Positions 53,670-62,212 of a stretch of DNA of 64,000 bases are shown here, in pieces. The stretch is taken from the NCBI RefSeq assembly GCF_024721155.1, contig NZ_JAHVAP010000023.1, positions 21,289-85,288 on the forward strand, in the 5' to 3' direction. Each line of letters opens with the position of its first letter. The stretch's first letter is position 1. The translations under genes and the position numbers were made by a program. Origin of the DNA: Mucilaginibacter phenanthrenivorans (lineage in GTDB: Bacteria > Bacteroidota > Bacteroidia > Sphingobacteriales > Sphingobacteriaceae). The notes under the pieces were generated by a model. It did not search any database. It saw only the letters and a program-made list of their open reading frames with translations, and had not been told where the DNA came from.

Positions 53670-55076
53670 ATGAACAAGATATTTAATAAATTAATTACAG
53701 TGCTTGGCCTCGGTTTGGTTTTAAGCGCATGTCATCAAAAAGAGATCGTTAATGTTTCAAAAGCATTGGTGTTAACAGCTAATGGAATTACTTCTGATAC
53801 CCTAAGTGGTACCATAAAAGGCACACTGCTAAGCGGTAAAACCTATTATTTTAAAAGCAATATTACTGTAAACGACGGTGATACATTATTGCTGCAAAAT
53901 GGCGTGCATTTAATTGCTTTGGGCGATGGTATAACTGCAGCTACAAGCCCGGAGATTTTTGTACATGGTACATTTATAAGCCTTGGAACCCAGGATAAGC
54001 CAAATTTCATCACAGTAAAAAATGCAGACGACCTGCATGCGCAGGCTGCTCAGCAAAATTATACCAATGTGTTTTTTGGATGGTGGGGCGGTATTACCTG
54101 TACTCCGGCTACGCCGAGTGATAAAAACCCTGCCCCAACAGGCGGCGACGCTATTATTAAATGGACGCATATTGAGTTCGGCGGCGCGCCTTCAGGTGCG
54201 GATGATGACCAGGCCATTTATAAATCGGGTACCTCAAGGTTCAACTTGTACTTTGGTAACAAAACCAAAAACCTGATTATCGAGGACTCGTGGTTTTATG
54301 GCGCAAAGGATGATAATATCCAGGTTGGCGGGGGCCATATCAGTGTTATGCGCAACACATTCGAGCTGTGCGGCGGCGTAGGTGGCGAATTTTTGAATAT
54401 CAAAACCGGTACCCTGGGCGATATTGCCTATAACTTTTGTATTGGATCGGCTACAAACTCTTTTAAAATTTCTGATTCGGGAACTTCCGGGATCCAGTGT
54501 ACGGCTACAGTTTACAACAATACTATTATCGATGGTGGTTACCGTCAAACAAAGTCCGGTCGCGGCGGCTCAATCGATTTTGAAAAAGGAGCAAAAGGAC
54601 GTGCCTACAATAACCTGATTGTGAATTGCCGCTTTGGACTGCGTATTACACCTGACGCTGATTACGCGAATGTGGCTTACGGGAATCAATACTTTTATGG
54701 TTATTCCCAGGCAATTGTCGACCAGTTTTACTCGGCCGATGGTGCACCATCAGTTCTTGCAGCTAAAGCAAGTACCGATATTATATCAACCACCCCTAAA
54801 CAAAACGATCCGATGTTTTATGGGTTCGATGTAAATCAATTCGATTTTACTGCTAATCCGGGCCCGATCAGCGCCAGTTTACAGCCATATAAGATTGTTA
54901 CGGTAGGAACATCAAACTTTAAGTTATTAGGCAGCTCACAGGGATTAAACAAAGGGAAAGCTGATTTTACACCACAAATGTCGGTAACAGCTACAGGGAC
55001 ATTTGGTACAACTATAACGCTACCGGGAAAAGATATCGGCGCTTACCAGAATGATGGCACAGGGAATTTGCATTAA
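53670..55076 (+). CDS. Right-handed beta-helix lipoprotein
   Basis: 468 residues. Lipobox LSAC (Cys21), so a surface or periplasmic lipoprotein. Repeated patterns such as LIIEDSWFYGAKDDNIQVGGG, ISVMRNTFELCGG, IAYNFCIG and VYNNTIIDGG are rungs of a parallel beta-helix, like pectate-lyase-fold proteins. No catalytic motif is recognised. Ten bases behind the TonB receptor and surely co-transcribed, it occupies the place of a substrate-binding partner of the receptor (SusD-like position, not SusD-like fold). Confidence 0.78.
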   Translation: MNKIFNKLITVLGLGLVLSACHQKEIVNVSKALVLTANGITSDTLSGTIKGTLLSGKTYYFKSNITVNDGDTLLLQNGVHLIALGDGITAATSPEIFVHGTFISLGTQDKPNFITVKNADDLHAQAAQQNYTNVFFGWWGGITCTPATPSDKNPAPTGGDAIIKWTHIEFGGAPSGADDDQAIYKSGTSRFNLYFGNKTKNLIIEDSWFYGAKDDNIQVGGGHISVMRNTFELCGGVGGEFLNIKTGTLGDIAYNFCIGSATNSFKISDSGTSGIQCTATVYNNTIIDGGYRQTKSGRGGSIDFEKGAKGRAYNNLIVNCRFGLRITPDADYANVAYGNQYFYGYSQAIVDQFYSADGAPSVLAAKASTDIISTTPKQNDPMFYGFDVNQFDFTANPGPISASLQPYKIVTVGTSNFKLLGSSQGLNKGKADFTPQMSVTATGTFGTTITLPGKDIGAYQNDGTGNLH

Positions 55077-55098
55077 AAACCACTAAAATCCCACTTTT

Positions 55099-55191
55099 CA
55101 TTGCGAGGAGGAACGACGAAGCAAACTCGTCGCCAAGCATATTCGCTATGCATGCGACGAGTTTGCCGCGCTATCGCTCGCAATGACAATG
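55099..55191. repeat. CATTGCGAGG-type palindromic element, copy 3
   Basis: CATTGCGAGGAGGAACGACG and GCAAACTCGTCG on the left, CGACGAGTTTGCCGCGC and CGCTCGCAATGACAATG on the right. Same terminal sequence as at 8659-8830 and 23142-23233; here the core palindrome CGACGAGTTTGC/GCAAACTCGTCG is perfect. Sits between the beta-helix lipoprotein and the phosphatase, 20 bp before its start. Confidence 0.75.
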
Positions 55192-55210
55192 GGTTATTTA
55201 TATTTGATTA

Positions 55211-56560
55211 ATGAAAAAAGCATTATTAATAATAATCCTGTTTATATGCGGGGGACCAATACTTTGCGACTCCGCAAATGCACAAAATTGTACTGCCAAT
55301 TTCCTGGGAACCAAAACCCTGTACAAAGCGAACAAGCTCAAATATACTCCAGCACCTGCCGGGTATGTACCTGTTTTTATCAATCATGTAAACAGGCATG
55401 GCGCACGGCATTTAACCAAAGATGTAAAAACAACATCAGCCTATACGCTGCTTATTAAAGCTGATAGCTTAAATGTGCTAACTGAAAAAGGTAAGCAACT
55501 TATGCAAATGGTAGTTGCCCTGCAAAAGGTTGAAAAAGGCAATACGAAGAATATTTCTGCGGAGGGGCGTGATGAATTGAAAGGCCTTGGCGAACGGATG
55601 TACGCTAATTACGACAATGTATTTGCCGGTGCGATAAATCTTAATGTTGCTGTCACCAAGGAAGTACGAACTGAACAAAGTGCCGATGCTTTTTTAAGCG
55701 GATTAAAAAAACGTTTGAAAGATTCCGTCGCGATTAAAAAAACTAACGACGATACACATTTACGTTTTTACGATCTTTCGCCAGCGTATAAAAGCTTTGA
55801 GGATAATATAGATGAAAGTGAGCCAAAATTATCGCTTGAAAAAGCTGCAAACATTGATGCGATAAATAATGCTGTTACAGCTCGTTTTTTTACAGCTGAT
55901 TTTCTAAGCAAGCTTGATGATAACGCAAAATCGAAATTCGTGTCTGATGTATTCGGATTTGCTACCATAGTTTATTCGTTAGCAGCCGAGATAAAGCAAG
56001 CCGGGTTTACTACTGCCGATCTTGATTTTAAATCGATGTTTGCCTGCGATGAACTGGCGACTATCGGCATGCTGGATTCAATAGATGAGAATTTAAAGAA
56101 GGGCCCGGGAACAGATAACAACGGCATTCAGGTAAGAGTGGCAGTTCCGTTGCTGGTCGATTTTATTAATACTGCCGATGATTTTATCCGCGGAAAAAAA
56201 TTCAATGCACAATTACGCTTTGCCCATGCAGAAACAATTGCACCGTTTGCAGCTTTGCTTCAAATTGCGGACGCTGATAGAGCAAGTAAGGATCCGTCAA
56301 AGCTGGGCGCTAGTTGGCAAGCCTCAAAAGTTATCCCCTTAAGCTCAAATATTCAATGGGTTTTCTATAAAAGGAAAAACGCATCAAGCTACCTGGTAAA
56401 GGTTTTGTTGAATGAACAGGAAGTGCACATTACAGGGTTAGCAACCAAAACCATTTACTACAAATGGACAGACCTTTGTGCATTATATGCAACTAAGCTA
56501 ACCAAACTTGGCGTTAAGCTTACTGACGATATGAATGTCTACCTCAATACCCTAAAATAA
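55211..56560 (+). CDS. Histidine acid phosphatase, multiple inositol-polyphosphate phosphatase (MINPP/phytase)-like
   Basis: 449 residues. Signal peptide (ends DSANAQ), so periplasmic or exported. The phospho-histidine motif NRHGARHLTK (His63 as nucleophile, Arg62/Arg66) and the proton donor HAE at 339-341 (FAHAETIAPF), instead of the HD of classical phytases, are the MINPP pattern. Expected to strip phosphates from inositol hexakisphosphate. Third gene behind a TonB receptor and a lipoprotein; a palindromic element separates it from them by 130 bp. Confidence 0.85.
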   Translation: MKKALLIIILFICGGPILCDSANAQNCTANFLGTKTLYKANKLKYTPAPAGYVPVFINHVNRHGARHLTKDVKTTSAYTLLIKADSLNVLTEKGKQLMQMVVALQKVEKGNTKNISAEGRDELKGLGERMYANYDNVFAGAINLNVAVTKEVRTEQSADAFLSGLKKRLKDSVAIKKTNDDTHLRFYDLSPAYKSFEDNIDESEPKLSLEKAANIDAINNAVTARFFTADFLSKLDDNAKSKFVSDVFGFATIVYSLAAEIKQAGFTTADLDFKSMFACDELATIGMLDSIDENLKKGPGTDNNGIQVRVAVPLLVDFINTADDFIRGKKFNAQLRFAHAETIAPFAALLQIADADRASKDPSKLGASWQASKVIPLSSNIQWVFYKRKNASSYLVKVLLNEQEVHITGLATKTIYYKWTDLCALYATKLTKLGVKLTDDMNVYLNTLK

Positions 56561-56562
56561 AA

Positions 56563-56590
56563 AAGCGCCTTTAAGATTTTAAAGACGCTT
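56563..56590. terminator. Bidirectional terminator between the phosphatase and ilvE
   Basis: AAGCGCCTTTAA and TTAAAGACGCTT pair around a short loop (GATT) with one mismatch; A-rich on the left and TTCCGAAATT on the right. Two genes converge here. Confidence 0.7.
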
Positions 56591-56613
56591 CCGAAATTCT
56601 CATATTCAGGTGT

Positions 56614-57678
56614 TTATACCGTATAATTCCAGCCATGCGTATCAGTAACGCGGCCGTATTTGATATTGTCAAGTTCCTTCAATACTTTTTGTGAAAACTC
56701 GCGTGTTTTCGGGTCGCTTAAAAAATACTCTTCACCATTATGGCTTATTGAGCCAACTGGCGCTATAGTAGCAGCGGTACCGGCACCGAATGCATCCTGT
56801 AATTTGCCATTTTTAGCGCCTTCCACAAGCTCAGCTACTGAAACGCGGCGTTCTTCAACAGGCATTCCCCATTCGCGGGCCATGGTAAGTACCGTATCGC
56901 GGGTAACACCATCCAAAATAGTATCACGGGTTGATGGGGTTAACAGAACGCCATCTAATACAAACATTACGTTGGCAGCTCCCATTTCTTCTACATACTC
57001 ATGGTTTTTAGCGTCTGTCCAGATCAACTGATCAAAGCCTTCTTCAGTTGCTTTTTTGGCAGGATACATGGCGCCACCATAGTTGCCTGATGACTTTGCA
57101 TAGCCCATACCGCCTTCGGCCGAACGGGTGTAATAAGTTTCTATTTTAACCCGTAACGTCTTTGAAAAATATGGGCCTACCGGGCAAAGTAACACCATAT
57201 ATTTATAAGTGGTTGACGGTGCTACGCCCAAAAACGGATCGGTGGCAAACATAAACGGCCTTATATAAAGCGCATGGTTAGCTTTTGCAGGTACCCAATC
57301 GCGGTCAACGTCAACAACTGCGGCGATACTTTGGATAAAGATTTCTTCAGGCAGGGTTGGCATACACAAACGCTCTGCCGATTTGTTAAAGCGTATGGCG
57401 TTTTTATTGGGGCGAAATACAGTTACTTCGCCATTTTCATGTTTGTAGGCTTTTATCCCCTCAAAAAATGACTGGCCATAATGCAGCGACGAAATTGCCG
57501 GGCTCAGACTAATCTCCCCATAAGGGACCACCTCGAAATTCTTCCATTCACCGTCGGCATAATCGGCCACAAACATGTGGTCGGAAAATGTTTTACCGAA
57601 TGGTAAGTTGTTGAAATCTGTCTCCTGTAAACGGGAGTGTTTGGTTTTGGTGATCTTGATGTCCAGCGTCTCTGTCAT
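56614..57678 (-). CDS. ilvE: Branched-chain amino acid aminotransferase
   Basis: PLP enzyme for the last step of valine, leucine and isoleucine synthesis (and the first of their degradation). 354 residues, fold-type IV: LSPAISSLHYGQSFFEGIKAYKHENG, RPNKNAIRFNKSAERLCMPTLPEE, PLP lysine in YPAKKATEEGFDQLIWTD region, EEMGAANVMFVLDG and DAFGAGTAATIAPVGSI. Completes the pathway encoded at 9.2-24.5 kb although placed 32 kb away. Start MTETLDIKITKTKHSRLQ fits the family. Confidence 0.95.
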   Translation of the reverse strand: MTETLDIKITKTKHSRLQETDFNNLPFGKTFSDHMFVADYADGEWKNFEVVPYGEISLSPAISSLHYGQSFFEGIKAYKHENGEVTVFRPNKNAIRFNKSAERLCMPTLPEEIFIQSIAAVVDVDRDWVPAKANHALYIRPFMFATDPFLGVAPSTTYKYMVLLCPVGPYFSKTLRVKIETYYTRSAEGGMGYAKSSGNYGGAMYPAKKATEEGFDQLIWTDAKNHEYVEEMGAANVMFVLDGVLLTPSTRDTILDGVTRDTVLTMAREWGMPVEERRVSVAELVEGAKNGKLQDAFGAGTAATIAPVGSISHNGEEYFLSDPKTREFSQKVLKELDNIKYGRVTDTHGWNYTV

Positions 57679-57852
57679 GGCCTTTGTGTATTTTGTGTCG
57701 AAAATGGCAAGGTAAGAAATTTTTTTGTGAGATGGCAGTTTGGATTTATAAATGGATATTTATTTCGCGTATAAACAGCGGATTAGAGAATTTTTACAGC
57801 GATAAGACAGTATTTGCGGTAAAATGGAAGTATACTATAGCGTAAATAGTTG

Positions 57853-57860
57853 TAAATTTG
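57853..57860 (+). promoter_or_regulatory. -7 box and dyad upstream of the VapBC-like pair
   Basis: TAAATTTG matches TAnnTTTG. Directly before it ACTAT (57834-57838) and ATAGT (57846-57850) form a short dyad where an autoregulating antitoxin might bind. An AAGGAG sequence (57870-57875) follows, a Shine-Dalgarno-like site rare in this window. Confidence 0.4.
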
Positions 57861-57885
57861 TTTAATCAGAAAGGAGATCAGGAAA

Positions 57886-58116
57886 ATGGGTAAAAGTAAT
57901 ATCAAAGCAACAGACGATCAGCAATCATCATTTCCAAAGTTTAAAGCATACTCCATAGATGAGATATTAGCTGCAGGTGGCGCCACCGCGTTTGCTAATA
58001 AATTAGGAAAAAATTTTGGCGATCTTGAAGCTCGTTTAAAAGAGTTGCCTGAAGACGCTTTCCTTACTGACGAGGAAGTGGAGCAAGCGCTAAAAACATT
58101 AAGAGAAAGTAAATGA
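57886..58116 (+). CDS. Putative antitoxin of a PIN-domain toxin
   Basis: 76 residues: a disordered start (KSNIKATDDQQSS), then short helices (SIDEILAAGGATAFANKLGKNFGDLEARLKELP) and an acidic C-terminus (DEEVEQALKTLRESK). It has no recognisable ribbon-helix-helix or AbrB-like DNA-binding motif. Antitoxin by position: its stop overlaps the next gene's ATG (ATGA), and the order antitoxin-toxin is standard. Confidence 0.65.
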   Translation: MGKSNIKATDDQQSSFPKFKAYSIDEILAAGGATAFANKLGKNFGDLEARLKELPEDAFLTDEEVEQALKTLRESK

Positions 58117-58565
58117 ATCTTTTGTTTGACACCAATATACTTATCTTCCTCACCAAAAATTTACGATCAAAACAAATAAGCAAAGCGCTTAATCCGGAAA
58201 ATCAAAATGTTTATATATCGGTTGTTACAGTGGCCGAGTTAAAATCAATTGCGTTGCAAAATAATTGGGGCTCAACCAAATCACAAATATTGCATGAGTT
58301 ATTGGAGGATATGACAATTATCGAAGTCAACGAAAGCCTAATAAACATATACGCCGAAATTGATGCTTTTTCTCAATGTAAAAGTCTGGCTTATCCTAGT
58401 CGCACATTCTCAACACCACGAAACATGGGTAAAAATGATCTGTGGATAGCCTCGACAGTTGCCCTACTTGGTTTGAAGCTGGTGACAACCGATAATGATT
58501 TTAATCATCTTCACCAAGTATTCATAGAAGTACAAAACATTAAGCCGGAGATATTTAAAGGCTGA
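58113..58565 (+). CDS. VapC-like PIN-domain toxin
   Basis: 150 residues. PIN nuclease acidic residues in LLFDTNILIFL (Asp6), VAELKSIAL (Glu), GKNDLWIASTVALL (Asp) and LVTTDNDFNHL (Asp). VapC toxins cut tRNA or rRNA and inhibit growth until bound by the antitoxin. Translationally coupled to the preceding gene. Confidence 0.85.
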   Translation: MNLLFDTNILIFLTKNLRSKQISKALNPENQNVYISVVTVAELKSIALQNNWGSTKSQILHELLEDMTIIEVNESLINIYAEIDAFSQCKSLAYPSRTFSTPRNMGKNDLWIASTVALLGLKLVTTDNDFNHLHQVFIEVQNIKPEIFKG

Positions 58566-58578
58566 AGCGATAATTTAA

Positions 58579-59544
58579 TTATCCTTTTGCGTCAACATCC
58601 TTCAATACCTTCTCCACCCAGGCCTTTCCCCAATTTTCCAATTCCTGTTCATTCCATAAGCCAGGATAAAAAATGCGCTTTTGAAAACGCGGAGGCAAAT
58701 ACTTTTGCCAGTTGGTACCGCCGGTTGCTTTAATTTCCTCAGGCTCGCGGTTTAAATAACGTACGGCAGATTTATAGTGTACCAGCGGCCAGTTCACATT
58801 TACATTGGTGTCCAGTTGTTTTAATTCCGTTTCAAGTTCGGCAGTTGATTCACCTTTGCTTTTAAGTTGATTGTAAAGCGCATAAAAGTTATTGCTTGCC
58901 GCTGCCTTGCCAAGATCGATGAACGTTTTGGCGTATTTTTTTTCGAACTGTTTTAGGGTTAAGGTTTTTTTACCCGTTGACAGTTCAGTTGCCCCAAATT
59001 TCCAATAGATGTATTCAAATTGGTCCTCGATAGTTTTATTCCTTAATTCATCCCGTTTGTCCTTAGCTACCAAATTGATAAAATCAGTAGCGTAGATTTC
59101 TATCATTCGGTATTGCCCCGACTGGAAACCACTCGCCGGCAATAACGACATCCTGAATTTTAAAAACTGTTCCTTCTCCATCCCATCTATCATAATATCG
59201 AACGATTGGGTGAGCGCTTCAAAATAATTGTTAATTCGTTTTAAACGCGCAGTAAAAAATAAGGGTGTTAACGGTTGTGCAGCCGTTATCTGTTCACATT
59301 CATGCAACACCAGTTTGAAATACAACTCGGTGATCTGGTGATACATGATGAAAATCTGCTCATCCGGGAACGGCGTCTTCGGGCTTTGCAGACTTAACAA
59401 CGTATCTAAATGGATATAATCCCAATAGGTTAAAAAATCAGCATACAGCAAACCATCCAGGTATGATGTCATATCCTGGCCCATGGCCTCATATTTTTCC
59501 TGTAGCTGCGCCAGGCGCTCTTCAATTTCGGGTGAGAAATGCAT
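58579..59544 (-). CDS. kynA: Tryptophan 2,3-dioxygenase
   Basis: Haem enzyme opening the indole ring of tryptophan to N-formylkynurenine. 321 residues, all-helical. Diagnostic motifs: YADFLTYWDYIHLDTLLSLQ, FIMYHQITELYFKLVLHE, FRMSLLPASGFQSGQYRMIEIYAT and GGTNWQKYLPPRFQKRIFYP, with the haem-ligand histidine region LVHYKSAVRYL. No other kynurenine-pathway gene is nearby. Confidence 0.92.
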   Translation of the reverse strand: MHFSPEIEERLAQLQEKYEAMGQDMTSYLDGLLYADFLTYWDYIHLDTLLSLQSPKTPFPDEQIFIMYHQITELYFKLVLHECEQITAAQPLTPLFFTARLKRINNYFEALTQSFDIMIDGMEKEQFLKFRMSLLPASGFQSGQYRMIEIYATDFINLVAKDKRDELRNKTIEDQFEYIYWKFGATELSTGKKTLTLKQFEKKYAKTFIDLGKAAASNNFYALYNQLKSKGESTAELETELKQLDTNVNVNWPLVHYKSAVRYLNREPEEIKATGGTNWQKYLPPRFQKRIFYPGLWNEQELENWGKAWVEKVLKDVDAKG

Positions 59545-59674
59545 GGGATAAAGGTAAAAAGAAAAGTATTAAATAGGGAGCTGGCTGCAGCGGCTACACC
59601 GGTATAATATATAGCAGGAAACAAAACATATTGCTGCGAATTTGTTATTACATTTATAACCAATCCTTTCAATT

Positions 59675-60148
59675 ATGAAGATCAGCAAGATACTTATAGG
59701 AATAGACGACAGCAAACATGCTGAACATGCCGCAGCCTACGGTTTTGATATAGCGCGTAAATTTAGTGCTGCGGTTGGTTTGGTAAATATTGTTGAACCA
59801 CTAATAATGCCCGAAACGTCAGCCGGGGTCGATCCTCTAATGGGATCGGGTATGATAAATTCCGGAATTGAAGATCTGGAAATTATCGACATTCAAAAAA
59901 ATCAATCGGAAAATATAATTGAACATACCATAAAACAACTTGCAGGAGATCTGCAGGTGACTCATTTAACAGGATATGGCTCAACCGCCGATGGAATTAT
60001 CGAATGCGGTAAAGAATTTGGCGCCGATCTGATAGTTATCGGGACACATTCACGCACTGGATTCGATCGCTTTTTAATGGGTAGTGTAGCTGAACACGTT
60101 GTTCGCCACTCAGAGGTGCCGGTATTGGTGGTGCCATTTAGTTCATAG
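59675..60148 (+). CDS. Universal stress protein (UspA family)
   Basis: 157 residues, one UspA domain: KILIGIDDSKHAEHAAAYGFDIA at the start and the ATP-binding motif VIGTHSRTGFDRFLMGSVAEHVVRHSEVPVLVV (G-2x-G-9x-G-S) at the end. Likely ATP-binding. Its stop codon lies inside the first arm of a word repeat. Confidence 0.92.
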   Translation: MKISKILIGIDDSKHAEHAAAYGFDIARKFSAAVGLVNIVEPLIMPETSAGVDPLMGSGMINSGIEDLEIIDIQKNQSENIIEHTIKQLAGDLQVTHLTGYGSTADGIIECGKEFGADLIVIGTHSRTGFDRFLMGSVAEHVVRHSEVPVLVVPFSS

Positions 60149-60250
60149 CTGATGGTTCATAGTTCATAGTGAAAGAAAAAATAGCAGGTAGTTTAAGCCA
60201 ACAGCTAATTGCAGCGGCCATGAACCATGAACTATCAACCATGAACCCTC
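60142..60250. repeat. GGTTCATAG-word inverted repeat after uspA
   Basis: TTCATAGCTGATGGTTCATAG and TTCATAGTGAAAG on the left; GGCCATGAACCATGAACTAT and CAACCATGAACCCTC on the right are reverse complements of the same word. Covers the gap between two convergent genes and includes the uspA stop. Variants occur at 50357-50395 and 26657-26732. Confidence 0.65.
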
Positions 60251-61541
60251 AATATAGCAGCCTGAACTTAATTGTTTGTTCGATCGCCTTTAGTTCATTC
60301 AATACTTCGGTGTCATAACCGGTATTAACGTCGGTGATAACATAGCCTATCTGCGCGTTGGTCACCAAAAACTCACCAACTATATTAATGTTATGGCGGG
60401 CAAATACGTCGTTGATTTTTGCAAGAATTCCCGGTACGTTTTTGTGGATATGAATTAGGCGGTGTGCATTATTAATGCGTGGCGGCTGCAGATCGGGGAA
60501 ATTACAGCTGGTATGCGTTTTTCCCTCGTTCATAAATGCCATTACCCGTTTTGGGATAAAATCATCGTTACGCGGGTTGTGCTTAGGATCATCAAAAATA
60601 ATGATGCCATTCTCGCATGCGGCTTCAGCAAGCTTACGACTGCTGATCTTCCCAAAAATACCGATCACCTTTAAACGGCCGGCACTTTGTACCTGTTCAG
60701 GAGTTGGCTGGTGCGATTCATCACAAAATAGGATCCCGGCTTCTTCCAAATATTTGTCGGTTATCGTTTCCTGCTGACGGATATTATAGCCTTCCTTTTT
60801 CATTTGTGCCAGCGCATCTTCATCCACATCACCCACAACTAAACATTTGATGCGGTTTTTTGGATAAGAGATTGCACGCGGCAGTTTATTAATGAATAAA
60901 AATTCGTCAAAGCTTGGCGTAATATGATCTGCTTTTTCGGCCACTGATTTACGCTCGATATTCTCGGTAAAGGCAAAAAACTTTTTGATCATCCCTGATT
61001 CCTTCAGCTGAAAATCGGAATAACCATCACCTATACCATATATATCACCCGGTAAATTCAATTCCTTTAACAGCTTAACCTTGCCGCCCTCCTGGCTCAG
61101 GGGGTTTTCGCGATCGTAGCCCGTTATATTTCCATCTTCGTCAAACACAAAAGTATTAGCGTAGATGTTCTCTTTTTTAATATGATATTCTGTCACTACC
61201 GGAATAATAAACTCCTTGAAACCGCCGGATACGATCAGCACCTCATCGGCATGATTTTTAAAGAATATTGTATTGCGGCTAAATGAAGTAGAAACCTTTT
61301 TCTTTAAGTGGGTAACCAATTGCTTTAGGTGGTCGCGGTTTGCCTGTAACAGCTTAACACGGTTTTCCAAACTTTGGGTAAAGGAGAGCCGGCCTTCCAT
61401 GCTGGCATTCGTAAGGTCTTCTATCTGTTTGTAAATATTTTCGCGGTCTGGATGATGTTTTAACGAGATGCGGGCGAGTTCGTCTAAAGCTTCAACTTGT
61501 GTAAACGTGCTGTCGAAGTCTATAATAAAGTATTGGTCCAT
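60249..61541 (-). CDS. HAD-IB phosphatase (SerB-like) with C-terminal remnant of phosphoglycerate dehydrogenase and ACT domain
   Basis: 430 residues. Residues 1 to about 215 are a HAD phosphatase like phosphoserine phosphatase: DFDSTFTQ (Asp8, Asp10), IVSGGF, and GDGYSDFQL. Residues about 225-320 (IKCLVVGDVDEDALAQMKKEGYN ... LKVIGIFGKISSRKLAEAACENGI) resemble the N-terminal substrate-domain part of SerA, but the NAD-binding Rossmann domain with GxGxxG is wholly absent. From about 345 (INNAHRLIHIHKNVPGILAKINDVFARHNINIVGEF) comes the SerA-type ACT domain. It thus looks like a SerB-SerA fusion that lost the dehydrogenase core; it probably dephosphorylates phosphoserine with serine feedback. Confidence 0.82.
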   Translation of the reverse strand: MDQYFIIDFDSTFTQVEALDELARISLKHHPDRENIYKQIEDLTNASMEGRLSFTQSLENRVKLLQANRDHLKQLVTHLKKKVSTSFSRNTIFFKNHADEVLIVSGGFKEFIIPVVTEYHIKKENIYANTFVFDEDGNITGYDRENPLSQEGGKVKLLKELNLPGDIYGIGDGYSDFQLKESGMIKKFFAFTENIERKSVAEKADHITPSFDEFLFINKLPRAISYPKNRIKCLVVGDVDEDALAQMKKEGYNIRQQETITDKYLEEAGILFCDESHQPTPEQVQSAGRLKVIGIFGKISSRKLAEAACENGIIIFDDPKHNPRNDDFIPKRVMAFMNEGKTHTSCNFPDLQPPRINNAHRLIHIHKNVPGILAKINDVFARHNINIVGEFLVTNAQIGYVITDVNTGYDTEVLNELKAIEQTIKFRLLY

Positions 61542-61557
61542 TTTCTGATTTGCTAAT

Positions 61558-61573
61558 CCCGATAGCTATCGGG
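61558..61573. repeat. Perfect palindrome CCCGATAGCTATCGGG
   Basis: 16-bp palindrome directly upstream of the 60249 gene (its ATG is 61541), followed by GGATGTGCAAATGTGCGAATT words of the atpC-atpD type. May be a regulatory site or a repeat core. Confidence 0.5.
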
Positions 61574-61793
61574 AGCGGATGTGCAAATGTGCGAATTATT
61601 AGAATGATTTTTTGCAGATGTTTATAATGTTGATAGGATGAGTAGTATAAATGTGGAAAAAGGAAAATCCGGCAACGATATTTGGCTGTAAAATGAGGAC
61701 GGCGGGTTCCCTAAGATATAGTAAACCGGGAGAAACGGTTATGGGATACTTATTTCTTTTTATATTTATGGGAATCAAAAAAATTACACCCAA

Positions 61794-62180
61794 ATGGAAC
61801 CTCAAGTTTTTTACACCCCCAATGCGCCCCGCCCTAATGCATTTGTGCCACAGGCGGTAATTGCAGGCAACCTTATTTTTGTATCAGGAACGGCAGGTGC
61901 CGATTTAAGTACAGGTAAACTAATAGAGGGTGGCTATGAGGCACAGGTGATACAAGCATTTAAAAATGTGAAAACTATTTTGGAAGATGCCGGCAGCTCA
62001 ATGGATAAGGTGGTAAAAATTACCGCATTTATGGTGTCGGGCTCTGATCCTGATTTTTCTATTATAAATAAGGTATACACCAGCTTCTTTCCGAAAGTAA
62101 CACCAGCCCGAAGTGCGCCGCAGGTTATGCCATTCCCTGGTGGAATTTTGTTTTCGGTAGAATGTATTGCCGTGATTTAA
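61794..62180 (+). CDS. ridA: RidA-family enamine/imine deaminase
   Basis: 128 residues. Conserved VFYTPNAPRPN (substrate pocket), NLIFVSGTAGADLSTGKLIEGGYEAQ and the catalytic arginine in VTPARSAPQVMPFPGGILFSVECIAV. Hydrolyses reactive 2-aminoacrylate formed by PLP enzymes such as threonine deaminase (ilvA in this window). Cytosolic. Confidence 0.9.
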   Translation: MEPQVFYTPNAPRPNAFVPQAVIAGNLIFVSGTAGADLSTGKLIEGGYEAQVIQAFKNVKTILEDAGSSMDKVVKITAFMVSGSDPDFSIINKVYTSFFPKVTPARSAPQVMPFPGGILFSVECIAVI

Positions 62181-62212
62181 CAAAATGCCCCCGCGCAAAT
62201 CAAGTTCGCCCT

